64,000 nucleotides of DNA from Pseudoteredinibacter isoporae_A. GTDB lineage: Bacteria > Pseudomonadota > Gammaproteobacteria > Pseudomonadales > Cellvibrionaceae. The stretch lies in the NCBI RefSeq assembly GCF_040372805.1, contig NZ_BAABWJ010000001.1:930001-994000 (forward strand), written 5' to 3'. Made by a program: the position numbers and the translations under genes. The notes beneath the pieces are model-generated. The model ran no database searches. It worked only from the letters and a program-made list of their open reading frames with translations, and was not told where the DNA came from. The first letter of the stretch is position 1, and each line of letters opens with the position of its first letter. Positions 36,147 to 45,553 of the stretch are shown here, piece by piece.

Positions 36147-37186
36147 TGAATCGTTCCTATATTGACCTGCATGAAAAACGAATTGTCGCTCAGGAGCAGT
36201 TACTGGGAGTCTTCGAGCTGGCGCAGAGTCGTTCGATTCATTTAGACAAGCTATTGCGTGGTACCGGAATCTTTGCGCAGGATATCGAGCACCGTAAGCA
36301 CATGATTTCCGCTGCGCAATTACTGTTACTCTATCAAAATGCCAGGCGGTGTTTTTCGGCCGATGATTGCAGCTTTTTATTGGGGCAATATCTTTTACCG
36401 GGCAACCATCCGCAATTCAGTCGGGCTATTTTGGCCTCGCCTACGGTTCAAGATGTTTTTGAACTGTTGGTGGCCTACGGGTCTCTGGCTTTGCCTTTAG
36501 TGGAATTTCGTTGTCATTACAATGATCAAGAGCTCTATGTTCAACTGCTGAGCCTCGACGCAGATGATTACATCCATGACTTTCTACTCGAAGCCGTTAA
36601 CAGTGCCTGCTTATCATTGTGTCGTTGGCTTGGGGCGGATACCCGTCATTGGCAATACCTGCATGCGTTTAAGACGCCGGCCTACCGCGAACAATATTTG
36701 GTTCACTACGGAAATTCACCCAGCTTTAATACCCATATAAATGCGATTGTTATTCCTCGGGCCTGCCTGCACCAAACGTTACCGCGAGGTTCTCAGGCGC
36801 AGTACAGTATGGCTCTGGAAGCCTGTGCAGACAGTGTTCGGGAGCAGGGGGCGGTTCCTTGTCGCAGTCTTGCCTTATTGGTTTATGATCAGCTGCAAAG
36901 GCAAATCAGTGATCCGCCGAGTTTGGAACAATTGGCCGAGCAGTTCGATTTGAGCGTGGCGACTTTTAAACGCTATCTGAAGGCCGAAGGCAGCCGTTAT
37001 CAACAGTTGCTGGACAGCGCTCGCCGGCACCAGGCCATCTACTATCTGCTCAGTGGTCAGCTCAATACCGAGCAGATTGCGGCGAAACTGAATTATCATG
37101 ATAAGCACAACTTCAAACGTTCTTTCAAGCGCTGGACTGGACTCAGCCCGGCGGCTTATTTCTCGAATGGATTTCAGCTAAAATAG
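36146..37186 (+). CDS. AraC-family transcriptional regulator coupled to the GGDEF gene
   Basis: 346 residues. The N-terminal ligand-type domain (about 20-215) is of the arabinose-binding-like group. The C-terminal double helix-turn-helix (about 245-343) has LEQLAEQFDLSVATFKRYLK and LNYHDKHNFKRSFKRWTGLSPAAY. Its ATG overlaps the last base of the GGDEF stop codon (TAATG), so the two are translated together. Through the Pho box in front of the operon it is probably induced by phosphate limitation, and its targets may include the divergent receptor/phytase genes. The ligand is unknown. Confidence 0.88.
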   Translation: MNRSYIDLHEKRIVAQEQLLGVFELAQSRSIHLDKLLRGTGIFAQDIEHRKHMISAAQLLLLYQNARRCFSADDCSFLLGQYLLPGNHPQFSRAILASPTVQDVFELLVAYGSLALPLVEFRCHYNDQELYVQLLSLDADDYIHDFLLEAVNSACLSLCRWLGADTRHWQYLHAFKTPAYREQYLVHYGNSPSFNTHINAIVIPRACLHQTLPRGSQAQYSMALEACADSVREQGAVPCRSLALLVYDQLQRQISDPPSLEQLAEQFDLSVATFKRYLKAEGSRYQQLLDSARRHQAIYYLLSGQLNTEQIAAKLNYHDKHNFKRSFKRWTGLSPAAYFSNGFQLK

Positions 37187-37220
37187 GCGGATCACCTCGG
37201 TATGATGAGATCCCAGAGAC

Positions 37221-39272
37221 ATGAATTCCAATCCCTTGCTGCAAGACACTCTCTTGCCTCCGTTTTCCAAAATTGACAATGAACATATTGAGTCAGCGAT
37301 CAGCTCGTTGATTGATCAGTCCAAAACCGAATTGGAAACACAATTGGCTCAGCTGGGGAGCCAACCCAGTTGGGCCTCTCTGATTGACCCTTTGGAGGCC
37401 CGCTCTGATCGTCTTTCCAAGGCTTGGTCGCCCGTCAGCCATATGCATTCAGTGGTGAATAATGATGGTCTACGAGCAGCCTACCAAGCTTGTATTGGAA
37501 AGCTGACAGAGTACAGCACTGGCCTTGGTCAGAATGAAGCCTTGTTCAAAGCCTATCAGCAGCTCGCCGACAGTGCCGAGTACTCGCAACTCAGTGCAGC
37601 GCAGCAAAGCACGATTGAGCAGGCATTGCGAGATTTCAAGTTGGCAGGGGTAAGTTTATCTGAGCAAGATAAAGCCCGCTTTGGGGAGATTAAGTCTCGT
37701 CTGTCCGAACTCAGTACGCAGTTCTCTAACAATGTCATGGATGCGAATCAGGCTTGGTATTTCCATACCGAAGACGAAACCCTGTTGGCGGGATTGCCAC
37801 AGATGCAACGGGACATTGCGAAGCAGACGGCAGAAGCCAAGTCATTGCAAGGCTTTGTGTTGACGCTTGATATTCCATCCTATTTGGCGGTTATGCAGTA
37901 CGCAGATCGTCGAGAGTTACGTGAGACTATGTACCGTGCCTACGTCAGTCGTGCCAGTGAAAATACGGTGCGTTTGAATGATGAAGAAGGTCCATGGGAC
38001 AACAGCCCCTTGATTGAAGAAACCTTGCAGTTGCGTCACCAATTGGCTGATTTGTTGGGCTTCAATAATTATGCCGAGCTTTCCATTGCCAGGAAAATGG
38101 CGAAGCAAACCGATGACGTTGTGAATTTTCTGCGAGAACTGGCCGACAGCAGCCGTGAGGTTGCTGAGAAGGACTTTCAGGAGTTGCAAAGCTTTGCCAT
38201 CGCACAAGGCCTTCAAGGTGACTTGCAAGCCTGGGACTTGAATTACTACGGCGAAAAGCTCAAACAGGAAACCTTTGACGTGTCGGATGAAGCGCTAAGG
38301 CCTTATTTCCCGGCACCGGTTGTTATTAAAGGTTTGTTTGATATCGTCAACAAACTCTTCGGTATTGATATATTTGAAGAGCCGGAAGCCGATTTATGGC
38401 ACGAGGATGTGAAGTTCTTTCGTATCGAAAAATCCGGCCAGGTGTTAGCGCGTTTTTATCTGGATCTTTTTGCCCGAGAACATAAGCGCGGTGGTGCCTG
38501 GATGGACGAATGTCGAGTACGCCGAAAAACCGAAAGCGGTTTGCAGCTGCCGGTTGCGTATCTCGTGTGTAATTTCACGGCTCCGGTGGGGGATAAACCT
38601 GCCTTGCTGAGTCACGATGAAGTAACCACATTATTTCATGAATTCGGCCATGGCCTGCATCATATGTTGACTGAGATCGACGTTGCGGCAGTCAGTGGTA
38701 TTAATGGTGTACCTTGGGATGCAGTTGAACTGCCCAGTCAATTCCTGGAAAACTGGTGCTGGCAGGCGGAATCGATTGCGATGATATCGGCTCACTATGA
38801 AACCGGCGAGAGTTTACCTCAGGATATGTTGGACAAGTTGCTGGCTGCGAAAAATTTCCAGGCGGGTTTGCAGATGCTGCGACAAATTGAATTTGCATTG
38901 TTTGATTTTCTGTTACACAGAGATTATCAGGCTGATGCCCCAGTCGACCCCCAGCGAGTGCTTGATCAGGTTCGCGATGAAATCGCATTGATTAAACCAC
39001 CCGCGTTCAATAAATTCCAAAATGGCTTTTCCCATATTTTTGCGGGTGGTTATGCAGCGGGTTATTACAGCTACAAATGGGCTGAAGTTCTGTCGGCTGA
39101 TGCTTTCTCCTATTTTGAAGAGAAAGGTATTTTCAGTTCAGAAGCTGGCCAATGGTTTTTGGAAACGCTGTTGAGCCGGGGTGGTAGTGAAGATATTGCT
39201 GATTTGTATGAACGATTTCGTGGACGAGCCCCAAGCAGCCAGGCTTTGCTGCGTCACAATGGCATGGCTTAG
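37221..39272 (+). CDS. prlC: Oligopeptidase A (M3 family zinc peptidase)
   Basis: A 683-residue cytoplasmic endopeptidase that degrades short peptides and cleaved signal peptides. The zinc motif HEFGHGLHH begins at H473, and the third ligand glutamate lies in the following GVPWDAVELPSQFLENW segment. Full family length with no signal peptide. It is followed after 8 bp by a yheV-like zinc ribbon gene, an order common in pseudomonads. Confidence 0.97.
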   Translation: MNSNPLLQDTLLPPFSKIDNEHIESAISSLIDQSKTELETQLAQLGSQPSWASLIDPLEARSDRLSKAWSPVSHMHSVVNNDGLRAAYQACIGKLTEYSTGLGQNEALFKAYQQLADSAEYSQLSAAQQSTIEQALRDFKLAGVSLSEQDKARFGEIKSRLSELSTQFSNNVMDANQAWYFHTEDETLLAGLPQMQRDIAKQTAEAKSLQGFVLTLDIPSYLAVMQYADRRELRETMYRAYVSRASENTVRLNDEEGPWDNSPLIEETLQLRHQLADLLGFNNYAELSIARKMAKQTDDVVNFLRELADSSREVAEKDFQELQSFAIAQGLQGDLQAWDLNYYGEKLKQETFDVSDEALRPYFPAPVVIKGLFDIVNKLFGIDIFEEPEADLWHEDVKFFRIEKSGQVLARFYLDLFAREHKRGGAWMDECRVRRKTESGLQLPVAYLVCNFTAPVGDKPALLSHDEVTTLFHEFGHGLHHMLTEIDVAAVSGINGVPWDAVELPSQFLENWCWQAESIAMISAHYETGESLPQDMLDKLLAAKNFQAGLQMLRQIEFALFDFLLHRDYQADAPVDPQRVLDQVRDEIALIKPPAFNKFQNGFSHIFAGGYAAGYYSYKWAEVLSADAFSYFEEKGIFSSEAGQWFLETLLSRGGSEDIADLYERFRGRAPSSQALLRHNGMA

Positions 39273-39280
39273 GAGATAGT

Positions 39281-39517
39281 ATGAGTAAGCGATTTATTGC
39301 CGGAGCCGTATGTCCCAAGTGTTCCAAGATGGATAAGATCGTTATGTATAAAGAAGACGGTCACGATTGGCGTGCGTGCGTATCTTGTGGTTATCAGGAT
39401 AAAATGAATTTCCAAGCGCAGGTTCGAGAACTGGACACACGAGTGAATGTCACCGAAGAGGAAAAGCAGGATCAGCTGCAAGTGATTCAAATCGAACCGC
39501 TAGGCAAGAAGCATTGA
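39281..39517 (+). CDS. YheV-family putative zinc ribbon protein
   Basis: 78 residues with two CxxC knuckles, CPKCSKMD near 12 and CVSCGYQD near 38, and an acidic Glu/Gln-rich C-terminal tail. AGGAGATAGT precedes the ATG at 39281, and the gene begins 8 bp after prlC. The function is not established for the family. Confidence 0.9.
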   Translation: MSKRFIAGAVCPKCSKMDKIVMYKEDGHDWRACVSCGYQDKMNFQAQVRELDTRVNVTEEEKQDQLQVIQIEPLGKKH

Positions 39518-39543
39518 GTTGTTTTGAATAAATTTGAGTCAGC

Positions 39544-40197
39544 TTAGCGCAGCAGAGCCAGATGAACAGCGTTATCGCTTTTAGCGTCGTCGCTTTCTCT
39601 GGCTTTCTTTTGGCTGCACTTCTGCGCCTCGACATAAAGCATCAGTGAATGTTTGCTAAACAGCGCATCCTGGCTGATGAGCATTTCGACCGAATAGTGA
39701 ACCGCCAAGTCGAGTTCATTGGCCAAGGTTTCACCGATCAGAAAGTGCATCACGACATTATCTTCGGTGTTATCGATTGGTGATATCGACACACCTGCAT
39801 TCGACATAAAGCGATCATTCACTTCTTCGATTAAACGGTGTGCGAGGTAAGCCGCATCCATAATTTTCATCAAACCACGGTGGCTGGCGGTGATGTCCAA
39901 TGGTTGCAAAAAATAATCGATAGCGATGTTTAAAAACGCTTCGAGTTCGCTTTCAACACCAGCAGCAACTGAAATTTTATGGAAGTGATCCAGAACATCG
40001 GGGACCTGTTTGATGTATCGATGAACAAACTGTTGCAAAAGCTCTACTTGATCACCATCCGCAAAGCCGATGCTACGATGCATCGTTTTTGCTCGACTCG
40101 CGAGAAAACGATGTAAGCTCACATCGTTCATACTCTCGCTGAAGGCGACGTCGATCGCTCGCCTTAGCTCGGACAGTGGAACCAGTTCGTCATTCAT
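39544..40197 (-). CDS. Uncharacterised cytoplasmic protein, 217 residues
   Basis: I do not recognise the family. The protein is predicted mostly helical, without signal peptide or membrane segment, with several acidic stretches and a Lys/Asp-rich tail (about 195-210). It contains single His and Cys residues but no evident metal motif. It stands alone on the minus strand between the convergent yheV gene and the MATE gene upstream. A Fur-like 19-mer lies 33 bp upstream of its start, so iron control is possible. Confidence 0.65.
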   Translation of the reverse strand: MNDELVPLSELRRAIDVAFSESMNDVSLHRFLASRAKTMHRSIGFADGDQVELLQQFVHRYIKQVPDVLDHFHKISVAAGVESELEAFLNIAIDYFLQPLDITASHRGLMKIMDAAYLAHRLIEEVNDRFMSNAGVSISPIDNTEDNVVMHFLIGETLANELDLAVHYSVEMLISQDALFSKHSLMLYVEAQKCSQKKARESDDAKSDNAVHLALLR

Positions 40198-40229
40198 TAT
40201 CAGTCATTCTTTTCGTAAATCTTTCTGCT

Positions 40230-40248
40230 GACGATGATTATCTTAATC
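40230..40248 (-). promoter_or_regulatory. Candidate Fur box
   Basis: On the minus strand the 19 bases GATTAAGATAATCATCGTC match the consensus GATAATGATAATCATTATC at 15 positions, including the central GATAATCAT. It lies 33 bp upstream of the 217-residue unknown gene. Confidence 0.45.
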
Positions 40249-40380
40249 AGATAAACATAGACTCAAATTCAAACAAATCAAATGATAGGGCTGATCTTCA
40301 GTGTATTGTGCTGTGTTTAAAGCTGTCGCTTTCAGGGTGTACTGCTAAGTATAGACAATGCCAATGTCTTTTATTTCCCT

Positions 40381-41706
40381 TTAATTGACTAATCCCCAAT
40401 CAGACCGCTGACGATAGCAGAACATCATTGCCAAAAAAATGCCTCTAGCGCCATTAAACGCACAAAACGACAGCCACAAACCGTGGTTGCCCAGGTCCTG
40501 GGTGAGCCACCAGGTGGGCAGGAACACCACAAACGAGGACAGAATCATGGTGATCTGCATATCAAAGGTATAGGCGGTTCCAATAAAGACCCCATCGAGA
40601 AAATAGCAGGTGGCAGAGACCAGAGGCAGGGCGAGTACCCAGGGATAATAGTGAATGACCTGCTGTTGGAGCATTGGGTCGTCGCTGAATAGGGTGATTA
40701 AGGAACTCTGGCCAATATGGAAGAGCAGTACAATGAAAACCGCTACGATGAGGGACCAAAAGGCAGTGCTCAGGCAGGCCTCTTTGAATAATTCGGGGCT
40801 TTTCTGCCCGACAGCCTTGCCCACCAGCGCCTCTGTGGCATGGGCAAAGCCGTCCAAAGCATAGGAGGAGAGGTGCACCAGCTGCAACAAAATAGCGTTT
40901 GCTGCGAGAATCAAAGGGCCTTGTGCGGCCCCTTGTGCTGTAAAAAAGCTCAAGCTGCCGAGCAAAACCAGTGTTCGAACAAATAAATGGCGATTGACCT
41001 GGAGCAGTTCCCGATAGGGGGCGAGTTGGGTGAGCACTCTGAGGTTAAATGGCGAGTCAGAAAAGCGTTTGAGTTGCTGGAACACGAAATAGAGGCCGAG
41101 AGCCAGATTGGTGAAATCACCCAGGAGACTGGCAAGTGCGGCGCCGCGGCTTCCCATATCCCAATACAGAACGAAGACCACATCACCAATGATATTCACA
41201 GCGTTGGCCGCGACGGCCATATAAAGAGGCACCCGAGTATTTTGTAGGCCGATAAACCAGCCGATAATGGCATAAGACAGGAGCACGGCCGGTGCTGCCA
41301 ACAGGCGAATACGAATGTATTCCTGGCTGAGTTCACCAAGTTGTTGATCGCTTTGCATCAATGCCACGGCCAGCGGAACGAGCAGGGGAGACAGCAGCAC
41401 AATCAGCAAGCCAATGCCGAGGGCAAGCACGCTGGATTGCCCGAAGAGCTGTTTTAGTTGGGTATTGTGCCCCGCTCCATAGGCTCGCGCTGCCAGACTG
41501 GTGGTTCCCATGCGCAAAAACCCAAAAGCCCACAACAGAAAACTGACGACTGATGCGCCAACGGCAACTGCTGCGAGATAATCCGGTGTATCCAGGTGCC
41601 CCAAAATGGCGGTATCAACCAAGCCAAACAGGGGGACGCTGATGCTCGATAGCAACATTGGAATGGCAAGATTAAAAACCTTGCGATGCGCAAGTGTATT
41701 TTCCAA
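40381..41706 (-). CDS. MATE-family multidrug/Na+ exporter (DinF-like)
   Basis: 441 residues with about 12 hydrophobic helices over the whole length. The N-terminal AIPMLLSSISVPLFGLVDTAILGHL is the usual MATE opening, and LAARAYGAGH and VGKAVGQKSPE are the two pseudo-symmetric loop signatures. The frame begins at 41736, but a TTG at 41706 preceded by TTGGAG at a 6-bp spacing gives the expected N-terminus (MENTLAHRKVF). The substrate cannot be predicted. Confidence 0.88.
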   Translation of the reverse strand: MENTLAHRKVFNLAIPMLLSSISVPLFGLVDTAILGHLDTPDYLAAVAVGASVVSFLLWAFGFLRMGTTSLAARAYGAGHNTQLKQLFGQSSVLALGIGLLIVLLSPLLVPLAVALMQSDQQLGELSQEYIRIRLLAAPAVLLSYAIIGWFIGLQNTRVPLYMAVAANAVNIIGDVVFVLYWDMGSRGAALASLLGDFTNLALGLYFVFQQLKRFSDSPFNLRVLTQLAPYRELLQVNRHLFVRTLVLLGSLSFFTAQGAAQGPLILAANAILLQLVHLSSYALDGFAHATEALVGKAVGQKSPELFKEACLSTAFWSLIVAVFIVLLFHIGQSSLITLFSDDPMLQQQVIHYYPWVLALPLVSATCYFLDGVFIGTAYTFDMQITMILSSFVVFLPTWWLTQDLGNHGLWLSFCAFNGARGIFLAMMFCYRQRSDWGLVN

Positions 41707-42226
41707 AAAAATCTCCAAACAACTTTGAACGTGCAAAGTTTAGTCATAAATATCGTTAATTATACGATTATTAGTGCAGTCGAATATAAAATGATCGCTA
41801 TAGCAAAACGAGATCAAAGGCCTTTTCTAAAGGAATTAATTAAATATCAAACATTGACTTTATGTTGATGCTGTGGCCTTCTAGTGCTGCTGTTGTTGCG
41901 ACGTTTTGTCGCACAGCATTGGTTCTGCCTTCTGGAAAACAACGGTTTGGGGTTTTGCCGGGAGTTATGTAGTCCGCTTTATAGAAAGCGAGTTAACCAC
42001 CACGCAGCAGTAAAATAATAAACCATAAAGCAACCGTAAGTTGCTAACAGTGTATATAGCCGACACTGACGTAGATCCTTGTTCTCCAGTTGGTCGTAGT
42101 TGCAACAACAACTGCTCCGGACCAATGGGGGTGCCCATTCCCAGTGATATAAAGCTGGGTCGTATTATTTAGGCATCTCCAGAAGTAGTAATAAAAATGT
42201 ATAAGACTACACGGAGATAAAAAGCA
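41707..42226. other. 520-bp non-coding region upstream of the cytochrome oxidase operon
   Basis: No credible gene. The left part is AT-rich and must hold the MATE promoter. In the middle TGCGAC-GTTTT-GTCGCA (41897-41913) forms a perfect hairpin that extends through TGCTG / CAGCA around a 4-base bulge. Further right AGTTG...CAACT near 42105-42121 is a second small stem. CGGAGATAAAAAG provides the coxB ribosome site. The promoter was not identified with confidence. A long structured leader for coxB is likely. Confidence 0.5.
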
Positions 42227-43378
42227 ATGTTATATCAAGCGCGTAGCTTGTTAAGCCGGCTGCTGGCCGCCTGTTTTTTGGCCGCCTTTTCGACGCAGTC
42301 TATGGCCGAAGAAGAAGTTGAGCGATGGGGGCTCAACATGACTGAAGGTGTCACCACCGTCAGTCGCGATATTTTCGGCCTTCATATGAATATCCTTTGG
42401 TGGTGCGTTGGCATCGGCGTTGTGGTGTTTGGTGTGATGTTTTACACCATGTTGGCTCACCGTAAATCCAAGGGCGCCAAGGCTGAAAATTTTCATGAGA
42501 GTACCACTCTGGAAATTATCTGGACGATTATCCCTTTCGTCATTCTGATCATTATGGCGATTCCCGCTACCACCACCCTAAAGCAGATCTATGACACCGA
42601 AGAGGCTGACATGGATGTTGTGATTACCGGCTATCAGTGGAAATGGAAATACGAATACCTCGGTCAGGATGTCAGCTTTTTCTCTCTGTTGAGTACCCCC
42701 GTTGCTGAAATTCAAAACCAGCAAAAGAAAAATCCCAATTATTTGTTGGAAGTGGATGAGCCCCTGGTCATTCCAATTAATAAGAAGGTACGTTTCCTTA
42801 TTACGGCAAACGATGTGATCCACTCTTGGTGGGTACCCGATCTTGCGGTGAAGAAAGACGCGATCCCTGGCTTTATGAATGCCGCTTGGACCCGTGTAGA
42901 AGAGCCGGGCATTTATCGCGGGCAGTGTGCGGAGCTCTGCGGTAAAGATCATGGCTTTATGCCGATTGTGGTGAAAGCTGTTCCCCAGGAAGAATACGAT
43001 CAGTGGATTAGCGAACGCCGGGAAATGGCGGCTAAGCTGAAAGAAATGGCCAATCAGACGTTTACCTTCGATGAGCTTTATACCAAAGGCGAGCAGGTTT
43101 ACAACACCGTGTGTGCTGCCTGTCACCAGCCAAATGGTGAAGGTATTCCTCCTACCTTCCCGGCCATTAAAGGCAGCGCGATTGCCACAGGTCCACTTGC
43201 AGAACATATGGATATCGTTATCAACGGTAGCCGGACAAACCCTGCCATGGCGGCTTTTGGTGATCAGCTATCTGAAGTTGATCTCGCAGCCGTAGTCACT
43301 TACCAGCGCAATGCCTTTGGCAATAATATGGGCGATACCATTCAGCCCATTGATGTGCTCAAAGCAAAACAACAATAA
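42227..43378 (+). CDS. coxB: Cytochrome c oxidase subunit II with fused cytochrome c domain
   Basis: 383 residues. The signal peptide runs to about 27 (ending SMA-EEE). Two transmembrane helices (about 47-72 and 92-112) precede the cupredoxin domain holding the CuA site: C234, C238, H242 and M245 in CAELCGKDHGFM. A C-terminal cytochrome c domain follows with CAACH (296-300) and a distal Met in NPAMAAF. This makes a caa3-like subunit II that can pass electrons from its own heme c. First gene of the oxidase operon; subunit I follows 11 bp later behind AAGGAGGC. Confidence 0.97.
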   Translation: MLYQARSLLSRLLAACFLAAFSTQSMAEEEVERWGLNMTEGVTTVSRDIFGLHMNILWWCVGIGVVVFGVMFYTMLAHRKSKGAKAENFHESTTLEIIWTIIPFVILIIMAIPATTTLKQIYDTEEADMDVVITGYQWKWKYEYLGQDVSFFSLLSTPVAEIQNQQKKNPNYLLEVDEPLVIPINKKVRFLITANDVIHSWWVPDLAVKKDAIPGFMNAAWTRVEEPGIYRGQCAELCGKDHGFMPIVVKAVPQEEYDQWISERREMAAKLKEMANQTFTFDELYTKGEQVYNTVCAACHQPNGEGIPPTFPAIKGSAIATGPLAEHMDIVINGSRTNPAMAAFGDQLSEVDLAAVVTYQRNAFGNNMGDTIQPIDVLKAKQQ

Positions 43379-43389
43379 GGAGGCACGTC

Positions 43390-44940
43390 ATGGCACACGG
43401 TCCTGCAAAAGGTTTTACTCGTTGGTTGTATACGACCAACCACAAAGATATTGGCAGCATGTACCTCTGGTTCAGCTTTGCCATGTTTTTACTGGGCGGT
43501 GTTTTCGCCCTGGTGATTCGCGCCGAACTGTTTGAGCCGGGTTTGCAAATTGTTGAGCCCGAACTGTTTAACCAGATGACCACCATGCATGGCTTGGTGA
43601 TGGTGTTCGGTGCTGTTATGCCGGCCTTTGTTGGCTTGGCAAACTGGATGATCCCGATGATGATCGGTGCTCCGGATATGGCTCTGCCACGAATGAACAA
43701 CTGGAGTTTCTGGATTCTTCCCTTCGCGTTCGCAATGATGACTTCCACGTTATTTATGGAAGGCGGGGCGCCTAACTTCGGCTGGACATTCTATGCACCA
43801 TTATCGACAACCTATGCGCCTCCAAGCGTAACGTTCTTTATCTTCGCTGTTCATATCATGGGTGCGTCTTCCATTATGGGTGCGATCAATATCATCGCGA
43901 CCATTATGAATATGCGCGCGCCGGGCATGACTTACATGAAGATGCCACTGTTCGTGTGGACTTGGTTCATCACCGCTTATCTACTGATTGCGGTGATGCC
44001 GGTTCTCGCCGGTGTGGTTACGATGATGCTGTTTGATATCCACTTCGGTACCAGCTTCTTTGATGCTGCCGGTGGCGGTGATCCCGTTTTGTTCCAGCAT
44101 GTATTCTGGTTCTTTGGTCACCCGGAAGTGTACATTATGATTTTACCGGCCTTCGGTATTGTCAGTGCAATCATTCCGACCTTTGCGCGTAAACCGCTGT
44201 TTGGTTACTCTTCCATGGTGTATGCCACCGCTTCCATTGCTTTCTTGAGCTTTGTGGTGTGGGCGCACCATATGTTTACGGTCGGCATGCCGCTGGCGGG
44301 TGAACTGGCCTTTATGTACATGACCATGCTGATCGCAGTGCCAACGGGTGTGAAAGTGTTTAACTGGGTAACGACTATGTTCCGAGGGTCCATGACCTTT
44401 GAAACGCCGATGTTGTTCTCGGTGGCCTTTGTGATTCTGTTTACCATCGGTGGTTTTTCCGGATTGATGCTTGCCATCGCACCGGCGGATTTCCAGTATC
44501 ACGATACCTACTTTGTGGTTGCGCACTTCCACTATGTTCTGGTGCCGGGTGCCATTTTCTCGATTACCGCAGGGGTCTACTACTGGTTGCCCAAGTGGTG
44601 CGGAAATATGTACAACGAAACCATGGGTAAGACGCATTTCTGGCTTGCGTTTATCGGCTTGAACCTGACGTTCTTCCCAATGCACTTCGCCGGTCTGTCG
44701 GGTATGCCGCGTCGTATCCCGGATTACAACATGATGTTTGCGGATTGGAATATGGTGTCTTCCGTCGGTGCATTCCTGTTCGGTGCTGCGCAAATCATGT
44801 TCTTGTTTAATGTGATTGCAACGATTCGCAGTGACAAGAAAGCGACCGATGAGGTTTGGGAAAATCCGGAAGGTTTGGAATGGACAGTGGCTTCACCTGC
44901 TCCGTACCACACCTTCAGTAAACCACCTCAGGTAGACTAG
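43390..44940 (+). CDS. coxA: Cytochrome c oxidase subunit I (aa3 type)
   Basis: A 516-residue integral membrane protein with 12 helices carrying heme a and the heme a3-CuB centre. Recognisable segments are TTMHGLVMVFGAVMP, WFFGHPEVYIMILPAFG (CuB histidine and cross-linked tyrosine), WAHHMFTVGMP, and DTYFVVAHFHYVLVPG with the heme histidines. Proton-channel residues of A-type oxidases (NWM, PEVYI) are present. It reduces oxygen to water with proton pumping. Cox11 follows 10 bp downstream. Confidence 0.98.
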   Translation: MAHGPAKGFTRWLYTTNHKDIGSMYLWFSFAMFLLGGVFALVIRAELFEPGLQIVEPELFNQMTTMHGLVMVFGAVMPAFVGLANWMIPMMIGAPDMALPRMNNWSFWILPFAFAMMTSTLFMEGGAPNFGWTFYAPLSTTYAPPSVTFFIFAVHIMGASSIMGAINIIATIMNMRAPGMTYMKMPLFVWTWFITAYLLIAVMPVLAGVVTMMLFDIHFGTSFFDAAGGGDPVLFQHVFWFFGHPEVYIMILPAFGIVSAIIPTFARKPLFGYSSMVYATASIAFLSFVVWAHHMFTVGMPLAGELAFMYMTMLIAVPTGVKVFNWVTTMFRGSMTFETPMLFSVAFVILFTIGGFSGLMLAIAPADFQYHDTYFVVAHFHYVLVPGAIFSITAGVYYWLPKWCGNMYNETMGKTHFWLAFIGLNLTFFPMHFAGLSGMPRRIPDYNMMFADWNMVSSVGAFLFGAAQIMFLFNVIATIRSDKKATDEVWENPEGLEWTVASPAPYHTFSKPPQVD

Positions 44941-44950
44941 GAGCGTAAGC

Positions 44951-45502
44951 ATGGCGGCAAAAGATACCATGCGAGTTACCTGGCGACTGCTGTTCACGGT
45001 CGTCGCCATGTTTATCTTTGCTGTATTTATTATGCCGCCCATCTATGACGTGTTTTGTGAGATAACCGGTTTGAATGGAAAGACCGGTGATCAGTACCAG
45101 GCCATATCGGCGGAAGTGGATAAGAGCCGCAAGGTCAAAGTGCAATTCCTGGCGACGAACAATGAATCAATGCCTTGGCAGTTCAAGCCAATGCAAAGCG
45201 AGATTTATGTTCACCCGGGTGAAGAGGTGGAGGTTAAGTATTTCGCCACTAATCCAACGGCCGAGAACATGGTTGCTCAAGCGGTGCCGAGTGTAATTCC
45301 TTTTAAAGCGGCAGAGTATTTCCATAAGACAGAGTGTTTCTGTTTTAACAATCAACCGCTAAAAGCGGGAGAGAGTACTGAGATGGCTCTGCGCTTTATT
45401 GTAGATATCGGTGTCGCTAAATCGGTCAATACAATTACATTGTCATACACCTTGTTTGATATTACGGCGGCGGCAACGCAGCAATCGATCGCCCAAAATT
45501 AA
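44951..45502 (+). CDS. Cytochrome c oxidase assembly protein CtaG/Cox11
   Basis: A 183-residue copper chaperone delivering CuB to subunit I. One N-terminal transmembrane helix (about 12-32) precedes a periplasmic immunoglobulin-like domain, and the copper motif CFCF occurs in KTECFCFNNQPLKAGE. GGAGCGTAAGC precedes the ATG at 44951. Position between coxA and coxC is standard for pseudomonads. Confidence 0.96.
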   Translation: MAAKDTMRVTWRLLFTVVAMFIFAVFIMPPIYDVFCEITGLNGKTGDQYQAISAEVDKSRKVKVQFLATNNESMPWQFKPMQSEIYVHPGEEVEVKYFATNPTAENMVAQAVPSVIPFKAAEYFHKTECFCFNNQPLKAGESTEMALRFIVDIGVAKSVNTITLSYTLFDITAAATQQSIAQN

Positions 45503-45553
45503 ATGGCCAATCATAAGGCCACCCCATAAATAACTGAAAAGGCGGGGATAGTT

